From DAOULT01 sp964646625 (GTDB lineage Bacteria > Chloroflexota > Anaerolineae > CAZYHC01), in NCBI GenBank assembly GCA_964646625.1, contig CAZYHC010000020.1, positions 1 to 64,000 of the forward strand: a DNA stretch of 64,000 bases, read 5' to 3'. The translations under genes were made by a program, and so were the position numbers. Below the pieces are notes generated by a model. The model ran no database searches. It saw nothing but the letters and a program-made list of their open reading frames with translations, and was not told the DNA's origin. Positions 59,123-64,000 of the stretch are shown one piece after another (positions within the stretch are counted from its first letter, which is position 1; every line of letters starts with the position of its first letter).

Positions 59123-60652
59123 CTAACCTGTTCCTCCAGAGTTTTCACCCGCGGGACAGGCCACGCAGGTGTCGTATTGGGCAATGATAGCCCCTGTTTC
59201 GTCGCTCAACCGTAAAATGAGATGTCCAGCTATCGATGTCTCCAGCGGGATTGTTTGGAAAAAGGGGGTATCGGGGCCGATGGACGTTTCCTGGGCGAAA
59301 ATCTCCCGGCTGTCGAGCGATAGAGAGACAACGCCCGTCCGCGGCCGGGTGGTGATCGCGCCTATGGTCACGGCCTCTTCTTCCGCTTGCAGGCTCAAAG
59401 CGGCCTCCAGATTGGCGTAATCCAGGCCGTGGATGCCGCTCAGAGGATACCAGTACTCGGTCCATTCCAGCGAGCTTTGAGGAGGAAGGGAGATATCGTC
59501 TTCCGGCCAGAAAGTGCGATTCGGCCCACCCCATAGTTCAAAATAGTTGGAATCGTCGTCAGTGTAGACGTACCGGCCCTGGAATTCCGTGCCGAAGGCG
59601 AAAAACTTGACCCCCCTGACCTCCTGGGCAGGAAAGATGCGCACTACCCCCAGGTCTGTATCGTAGTTGTAGGCGCCGGCGAAATCCTTCAGAGGTTGGT
59701 GGGCAAAGAGGCCCAACCAGTCTTTCCAGTGGCCGTATAAACTCAGGTCACGGTCGTGGTAGCGAGGCCAGGACATAGACTCTCCGGCCTGGGGCAGGGA
59801 GGGGTCGCCTGTGCTATGTACCCATACCTGGTCGGTCGGACACACAAACCTGGTGTTCGGCGAAACACTATTATGGCCCAGGGTCAGCATGGCGTTGATC
59901 CAGAATTGACAATTAGCGGCCTTGTCCATGGTGTTCTCCAGGCGAGGACGCAGACTGAAGTAGGCCGCGCCAGCCGGCAGGCCGATGGTTACCTGCGCTC
60001 TGAGCCTGTTCTCGTCTCCACTGTCCCAGACGGTGACGCTCACCTCTTCGGCCGTTTGAGCGATGGCGTAGTTCCAGGGCTCCCCCCACTCATAACCGTG
60101 CTCGCTAACGGGCAAAGCCCATTCCATGCCGCCGGCCGCCAACCACCAGTTCTCCTCCCTGGCGAATGGCCCCCAGTAGGAGGGCTTGAGGACCGGGTTG
60201 TGGTAGAAGATTTCCCGGCCGGATGGCCCCCCCGGTTTGAAACGGCAACTGTAGAGCCGCCCTCCCAGTTCAGGTAAGATGGTCAGTTGCAGGTATTCGT
60301 TTTCCAGGACGATGGCTTTCAGGGTCGTGTCCCTCGGCGCGGGTTGGGCCGCGTCGTACGCGGCCCGCTCCAGGCGATGGAAGGGCACGTTGTAACGCTC
60401 ATCGAAGTCCGCGCGCAGATAGGCAAGATAAGGATAAGCGGGAATGACCAGGCTGGTCTCCTGGACGGTCATGGTTGAGGAGAAATCTATACCGGACTGT
60501 TCCTGGTTGAGCCCCGCCAGGGGGACCAGACCAGGTTCAGGTACAAAAGCCAAAACGCGGCCCGTCCTTTTTATCAACAGAAGCAGGAAGAGAGAAGCCA
60601 CCACCAGGACAACTTTCTGCCCTACCTCGAACCACTTTCTATTTATGACCAT
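59123..60652 (-). CDS. DUF5107 protein (galactose mutarotase-like fold)
   Basis: 509 residues with an N-terminal signal-anchor (about 11-33). The large DUF5107 domain is recognisable from TILPELGGRLYSCRFKPGG, GGMEWALPVSEHGYEWGEPW and FQGRYVYTDDDSN-like strands. Such domains belong to the galactose mutarotase/GH-like superfamily and often bind or act on glycans. The ATG at 60652 lies about seven bases from the promoter's -10 end, so the mRNA is probably leaderless. A longer form from 60718 would begin upstream of that promoter. It heads the macroglobulin operon. Confidence 0.82.
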   Translation of the reverse strand: MVINRKWFEVGQKVVLVVASLFLLLLIKRTGRVLAFVPEPGLVPLAGLNQEQSGIDFSSTMTVQETSLVIPAYPYLAYLRADFDERYNVPFHRLERAAYDAAQPAPRDTTLKAIVLENEYLQLTILPELGGRLYSCRFKPGGPSGREIFYHNPVLKPSYWGPFAREENWWLAAGGMEWALPVSEHGYEWGEPWNYAIAQTAEEVSVTVWDSGDENRLRAQVTIGLPAGAAYFSLRPRLENTMDKAANCQFWINAMLTLGHNSVSPNTRFVCPTDQVWVHSTGDPSLPQAGESMSWPRYHDRDLSLYGHWKDWLGLFAHQPLKDFAGAYNYDTDLGVVRIFPAQEVRGVKFFAFGTEFQGRYVYTDDDSNYFELWGGPNRTFWPEDDISLPPQSSLEWTEYWYPLSGIHGLDYANLEAALSLQAEEEAVTIGAITTRPRTGVVSLSLDSREIFAQETSIGPDTPFFQTIPLETSIAGHLILRLSDETGAIIAQYDTCVACPAGENSGGTG

Positions 60653-60658
60653 GCCCCC

Positions 60659-60687
60659 ATTATAGCCGTTTTTGGTCATCTTGTCCA
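60659..60687 (-). promoter_or_regulatory. Promoter for the DUF5107-macroglobulin operon
   Basis: Minus-strand TGGACA (60687-60682), a 17-base spacer and TATAAT (60664-60659). The expected transcription start coincides with the ATG at 60652. The 261 bases between 60653 and 60913 hold no gene I can support. Confidence 0.75.
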
Positions 60688-60855
60688 GTGGACGTTGGAG
60701 GTGGTAGGGGCCTGTCAAAGTGGTGGTCCGGCCGCTCCCAGCCCCCGTCTCGGGGGTGACTCAGGGGCGAAACAGCTTGTTTGGACCGCCCTCGGGGACG
60801 AGGGCCATGAGCAGTCGCCAAAATTTCTGGACGCACCCGTGATGTGCTCTCAACT

Positions 60856-60884
60856 TTGCCATATGGTTAAAAATATGATATAAT
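60856..60884 (+). promoter_or_regulatory. Promoter for the small membrane protein and ytxH unit
   Basis: TTGCCA (60856-60861), a 17-base spacer and TATAAT (60879-60884), with extended -10 TGA. The leader is about 22 bases with AAGGAGGAGG. Confidence 0.82.
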
Positions 60885-60913
60885 GAGCGTAAGCTGAACA
60901 TAAGGAGGAGGAC

Positions 60914-61204
60914 ATGGCCACGGTGCGCGACCTTGCCATCATCGTTTTGGCTATCGAATCGATTGTCATTGGTATCCTTCTCATTTTCCTGATACTTCAG
61001 GTGTACAACCTTATCAGACTATTCAGGGAGGAGATCAAGCCTATCCTTGATTCTGCCAACGAGACGATCAGCACTGTGCAGGGCACGAGCACATTTGTCA
61101 GCGAAAAAATGGTTTCGCCTGTGATCGGGGTGCTCAGTTATTTTGCAGCGGCCAGAAGAGTGGCCCAATTGCTCACCGGAGGGCGTTCAAAGAGAGAAAG
61201 CTAA
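60914..61204 (+). CDS. Small membrane protein of unknown function (DUF948-like)
   Basis: 96 residues: a membrane helix at about 7-31 (IIVLAIESIVIGILLIFLIL), then an amphipathic helix with EEIKPILDSANETIS and a basic end. The length and layout resemble DUF948-type stress proteins that commonly precede a YtxH protein, which is the next gene. AAGGAGGAGG lies before the ATG. The function is unknown; a membrane stress or structural role is possible. Confidence 0.75.
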   Translation: MATVRDLAIIVLAIESIVIGILLIFLILQVYNLIRLFREEIKPILDSANETISTVQGTSTFVSEKMVSPVIGVLSYFAAARRVAQLLTGGRSKRES

Positions 61205-61274
61205 AGTCGTTTCGTTGGCGATGACCCGACAGACTGGGTGATCGAAGTAAAGAACTTAAGTAGGGAGGATGAAA

Positions 61275-61643
61275 ATGAGTGCAAAAGGCAATGGGGGGGA
61301 TTTCCTGGCTGGTTTTATTATCGGGGGGCTGGTAGGGGCGGCGGTGGCTTTGATCCTGGCTCCTCAATCTGGGGAAGAGACCCGCGCTCAACTGCGAGAG
61401 AAAAGTATTGAGCTTAAAGGGCGGGCCGAAGAGTTCTCTGCGGAGGCCAGAAAGAGAGCCGAAGAGTGGCAGCAGGCATTTGAGGAGCAGTCAACCCGTA
61501 TTCAGGAGGTTGTGACTGAGGCCAGGGAACGCATCCAGGAGGCGGTAGCCGAGGGCCGGGAACGCATCCAGGAGGCGGTAGCCGAGGGGCGGGCTCACCT
61601 TGAGGAGGCCGGGGCTCAGGCCGAAGGGGAGGCCGAAGCCTAA
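61275..61643 (+). CDS. YtxH domain protein
   Basis: 122 residues. FIIGGLVGAAVALILAPQSG followed by EETRAQLREK is the YtxH signature: a Gly-rich membrane helix, then LLAP-x-SG-x-E-TR. The rest is a long charged helix with a tandem copy of RERIQEAVAEG. GGGAGG lies about six bases before the ATG at 61275; an ATG at 61269 is too close to that site. It follows the small membrane protein in one unit. Members are general-stress-type proteins of unclear role. Confidence 0.85.
   Translation: MSAKGNGGDFLAGFIIGGLVGAAVALILAPQSGEETRAQLREKSIELKGRAEEFSAEARKRAEEWQQAFEEQSTRIQEVVTEARERIQEAVAEGRERIQEAVAEGRAHLEEAGAQAEGEAEA
61528..61593 (+). repeat. Two tandem 33-bp units in ytxH
   Basis: A 33-base unit (aacgcatccaggaggcgg and following) occurs twice back to back from 61528, encoding RERIQEAVAEG twice. 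The period of 11 residues suits a charged coiled helix. Copy number is likely to vary between strains. Confidence 0.8.
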
Positions 61644-61659
61644 ATCGTGTTTTCTTTTT

Positions 61660-63333
61660 TTATGTGACCAGTTTTACAGCCTGGGGCAGGAGGGGGAGCA
61701 GGTCGCCGGCCACCATACCGGCTGTACCCCACTGGTCACGCCCCAACTGTGCGGCCAACCCATGAATGTAAGCGCCGACCACCGCTGCTTCCCAGGGGGC
61801 GAGCCCCTGGGCCAGAAAGCCCACGATGGCCCCCGCCAGCACGTCGCCGCTGCCGGCGGTAGCCAGGCCCGGATTGGCAAAAGGATTGAGGGCCGTTCGT
61901 CCCTGGGGCGCGGCGATGACGGTGTAGGCCCCCTTCAAGACCACCACCTGGTTCCACTGCGCAGCCATACGCCGGGCCACGGCCAGACGGTCGGCCTCGA
62001 TCTCCGCCGTCGAGAGACCGCTCAGGCGGGACATTTCGCCGGGGTGGGGAGTGAGGATGCTCATCTCCTGGAGGTAGGTCCACCAGTGGGGGATGTCGGC
62101 CAGGGCATTCAGCCCATCGGCGTCGATGACCAGGGGAGGCAAAGGCTGCTTTTCTGCTTCCGCTTCCTCGACTGTGGACACGAAGCCGATACGCCCTTTT
62201 CTGGCCCCCGGCTCCAGGTTCAAAAACTCCCGAACGAATTCTATCGTCTTTTTCTCTCGCCCCAGACCAGGGCCCAGCAAAAGAGCCTGATAGTCTGACA
62301 TTTTCTCTCTCAGAACTTTGGCCGCCTCGGGGATGAGGATGCCCATATCTTGCGGCAGGATCAGAAAGGTGGTTTCGCTCGACTTGGCGGCCAGGATAGG
62401 ATAAATGCTCTGGGCCAACGCCAGGGTGACCAGCCCGCTCCCCACCCGTGTGGCGGCCACTCCGGCCAGGTAAGCTGCTCCCGTGTAATTAACGGACCCG
62501 GCTACTATCAGCGCCTTGCCAAAAGTACCCTTGTGGGCGGCCAGAGGCCGTGCGGGCAACAACTCCTTGACCAATTCCGGGGTGGTCAACTCGATCTCCA
62601 CCTGAGCGGCCAACTTCGCCGGAATCTCGATGTCGGCCACCAGAAGTTGGCCCACGTATTCCGCCCCGGGGAAAAGGAATTGTCCCACCTTCGGATACCC
62701 GAAAGTGACCGTCAGGTCGGCGGGTACGGTAGCGGGATCCACTGCTCCCGTGTCGCAATTCAGGCCGCTGGGCACGTCCACCGCGACGAGCGGCAGGCCA
62801 GGGCTGGCGGCCGGCAAGCAGGGTTCGGAGATCGGGTGCAAGGTGCTTTCCGATATCCTGGCCTTTTGCCGTTCATTTACTTCTTTTGTAACCGCTTCCA
62901 GTATTTTCTTCAATAATCCTTCTATCGGTCGGGCCACTCCCGTGCCCAGCAGAGCATCGACGACGAGGTCCGTGTCGGTCAGCAGGTCCCGCAGCTTGTT
63001 AAGCCTGGCGTCCTCCTCGGCCCACATCACGGGTATCTTCTGCTCCTGGGCCAGGCGAAAGTTTTCATCTCCCTCGATCTGGCGTTTCCAGATATAGAGC
63101 ATCGCCTGAGCGCCTTTCTGGTGCAGGTGACGGCCGGCCACCAGCCCATCGCTGCCGTTGTTGCCGGGCCCTACCAGGATGAGGATCCTTTGACCGTCTA
63201 AATCGCCGCTGTATTGCTGGATAGCCTGGGCCACGGCCCGACCGGCGTTCTCCATCATGGTGGCGTAGGACAGCCCCCCGGCATCGGCGGCCTGTTCTAT
63301 CTCTCGCATTTGCTCGGTAGTTACCACTTTCAT
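61660..63333 (-). CDS. nnrDE: Bifunctional NAD(P)H-hydrate epimerase / dehydratase
   Basis: Repairs damaged NAD(P)HX; 557 residues. The N-terminal epimerase half (about 1-230) has MREIEQAADAGGLSYATMMENAG-type start and LVGPGNNGSDGLVAGRHL; the C-terminal ADP- or ATP-dependent dehydratase half has KGTFGKALIVAGSVNYTGAA, LTPHPGEMSRL and GLATAGSGDVLAGAIVGFL. The fused form is the usual bacterial arrangement. It is convergent with ytxH and divergent from pyrG. Confidence 0.94.
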   Translation of the reverse strand: MKVVTTEQMREIEQAADAGGLSYATMMENAGRAVAQAIQQYSGDLDGQRILILVGPGNNGSDGLVAGRHLHQKGAQAMLYIWKRQIEGDENFRLAQEQKIPVMWAEEDARLNKLRDLLTDTDLVVDALLGTGVARPIEGLLKKILEAVTKEVNERQKARISESTLHPISEPCLPAASPGLPLVAVDVPSGLNCDTGAVDPATVPADLTVTFGYPKVGQFLFPGAEYVGQLLVADIEIPAKLAAQVEIELTTPELVKELLPARPLAAHKGTFGKALIVAGSVNYTGAAYLAGVAATRVGSGLVTLALAQSIYPILAAKSSETTFLILPQDMGILIPEAAKVLREKMSDYQALLLGPGLGREKKTIEFVREFLNLEPGARKGRIGFVSTVEEAEAEKQPLPPLVIDADGLNALADIPHWWTYLQEMSILTPHPGEMSRLSGLSTAEIEADRLAVARRMAAQWNQVVVLKGAYTVIAAPQGRTALNPFANPGLATAGSGDVLAGAIVGFLAQGLAPWEAAVVGAYIHGLAAQLGRDQWGTAGMVAGDLLPLLPQAVKLVT

Positions 63334-63431
63334 TCGAGGTTCTCCTTCTTCGAGTCAGGCATTATTATAACACACCTCTCCAGCTTCGTCCAATGTGGCG
63401 GGCACCTTCTCACCCGGTCTCTGTTCAGGAA

Positions 63432-63460
63432 TAGACAAAATTGGTCTAATCTGCTAAAAT
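63432..63460 (+). promoter_or_regulatory. Promoter for pyrG
   Basis: TAGACA (63432-63437), a 17-base spacer and TAAAAT (63455-63460). The expected start is near 63467, leaving a leader of about 25 bases if the GTG at 63492 is used. Confidence 0.7.
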
Positions 63461-63491
63461 TAGCAAAATGGGGAAAGGGGGGAGAGGAAAC

Positions 63492-64000
63492 GTGACCAAG
63501 TATATTTTTGTAACAGGTGGAGTGGTTAGCTCGGTGGGCAAAGGGGTCACCGCGGCCTCTGTAGGACGGATATTGAAAAGCCGCGGCATCTCGGTGACCA
63601 TTCAAAAGCTGGATCCTTACATCAACGTCGATCCGGGCACCCTGGCCCCTTACGAGCACGGCGAAGTGTTCGTCCTGGAGGATGGGGCCGAGTGCGACCT
63701 GGACCTGGGCACCTACGAGCGGTTCATCGACGAGAATCTGACCAGGGCCAGCAACGTCACCACCGGCCAGGTGTACGCCGAGGTCATTGCCGAAGAACGG
63801 CGGGGCGATTACCTGGGTAAAACGATCCAGGTCATTCCGCACATCACCGATGCCATCAAACGACATTTCACCCAGGTGGCTGAACTAAGTGGAGCCGAGG
63901 TGGTCATTGTGGAGGTGGGAGGCACGGTGGGCGATATCGAGGGCTTGCCCTTCCTGGAGGCCATCCGCCAGGTGCGCAAAGACCTGGGGCGCGCTAACAC
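63492..64000 (+). CDS. pyrG: CTP synthase, N-terminal part (runs off the right edge)
   Basis: Makes CTP from UTP, ATP and glutamine. About 169 residues are visible, beginning MTKYIFVTGGVVSSVGKGV with the ATP-binding GGVVSSVGKG loop, then KLDPYINVDPGT and EHGEVFVLEDGAECDLDLG. The GTG at 63492 gives the family-like start and has GGAGAGG upstream; an in-frame ATG at 63468 would add eight residues and lies almost at the expected transcription start. DLDLGTYERF is usually DLDLGHYERF in this family. The glutaminase half is beyond the edge. Confidence 0.96.
   Translation, partial: MTKYIFVTGGVVSSVGKGVTAASVGRILKSRGISVTIQKLDPYINVDPGTLAPYEHGEVFVLEDGAECDLDLGTYERFIDENLTRASNVTTGQVYAEVIAEERRGDYLGKTIQVIPHITDAIKRHFTQVAELSGAEVVIVEVGGTVGDIEGLPFLEAIRQVRKDLGRAN

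Noticed and set aside
63468..63491. ATG at 63468 as the pyrG start
   Set aside because: It lies almost at the expected transcription start and would add eight Gly/Lys-rich residues not typical of CTP synthases. The GTG at 63492 has a ribosome site.
1..64000. CRISPR arrays, rRNA and tRNA genes
   Set aside because: Reading both strands I saw no regular spacer-repeat array, no rRNA segment and no T-loop with acceptor stem that would form a tRNA. A dedicated scan could still find a weak tRNA.

Overview
The window looks like a chromosome segment of a Chloroflexota bacterium, probably Anaerolineae-like. This is an inference from gene content; there is no rRNA or tRNA gene here to confirm it. The clues are many secreted or anchored beta-propeller and glycoside-hydrolase-like proteins with Thr/Pro-rich linkers, a DUF4012 protein, a lone Flp pilin, MttB-like and URO-D-like methyltransferases, and a nusA-ylxR-infB-rbfA-nrnA-truB-ribF operon that ends in archease and rtcB. 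Most genes are on the minus strand. Many promoters match TTGACA-N17-TATAAT closely, and some starts are GTG or TTG.

Layout. 1-5 kb: 5' end of secD, a CoA-disulfide reductase-rhodanese fusion, gltX and a family 2 glycosyltransferase. 5-23 kb: a surface-glycan and secreted-protein region. It holds a carbamoyltransferase with a small membrane partner, three clan GH-A-like secreted proteins, a PMT-like membrane glycosyltransferase, a Vgb-like propeller, a B12-binding radical SAM enzyme, then a DUF4012 / flippase-like / GT2 / TolB-propeller operon. 23-28 kb: a URO-D-like methyltransferase, a zinc MDR dehydrogenase, and a minus-strand unit of an FmdB zinc ribbon, an unrecognised 40-residue peptide and a serine-palmitoyltransferase-like enzyme. 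28-32 kb: a tandem-domain DNA methyltransferase overlapping a probable restriction endonuclease, then two consecutive HTH proteins that each end in an Sm/Hfq-like domain.

32-42 kb: the transcription, translation and RNA-repair superoperon, read leftwards from nusA to rtcB. 42-52 kb: a FemAB-like transferase, glycerol kinase, a large secreted propeller protein, a UDP-ManNAc dehydrogenase (wecC type), an MttB-like methyltransferase, an aminotransferase, a putative secreted protein and an Flp pilin. 52-61 kb: a minus-strand operon of DUF5107 protein, zinc ribbon-TPR-TolB protein, DUF6922 antitoxin-like protein, internally deleted AbiEii-like toxin and an alpha-2-macroglobulin-like protein without the thioester motif. 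61-64 kb: a small membrane protein, a YtxH protein, nnrDE and the 5' end of pyrG.

Main non-coding signals: two identical 148-bp palindromic MITE-like elements (41916-42063 and 52153-52300), both inside divergent promoter regions; a repeated G/C-rich hairpin at the 3' ends of two genes; an orphan 5' leader with a terminator-like hairpin before the MDR gene; and a likely leaderless start for the DUF5107 gene. The best candidates for undescribed biology are the paired HTH-Sm/Hfq-like fusions, the FmdB / 40-residue peptide / SPT-like unit, and the thioester-less macroglobulin operon with its eroded toxin-antitoxin pair.
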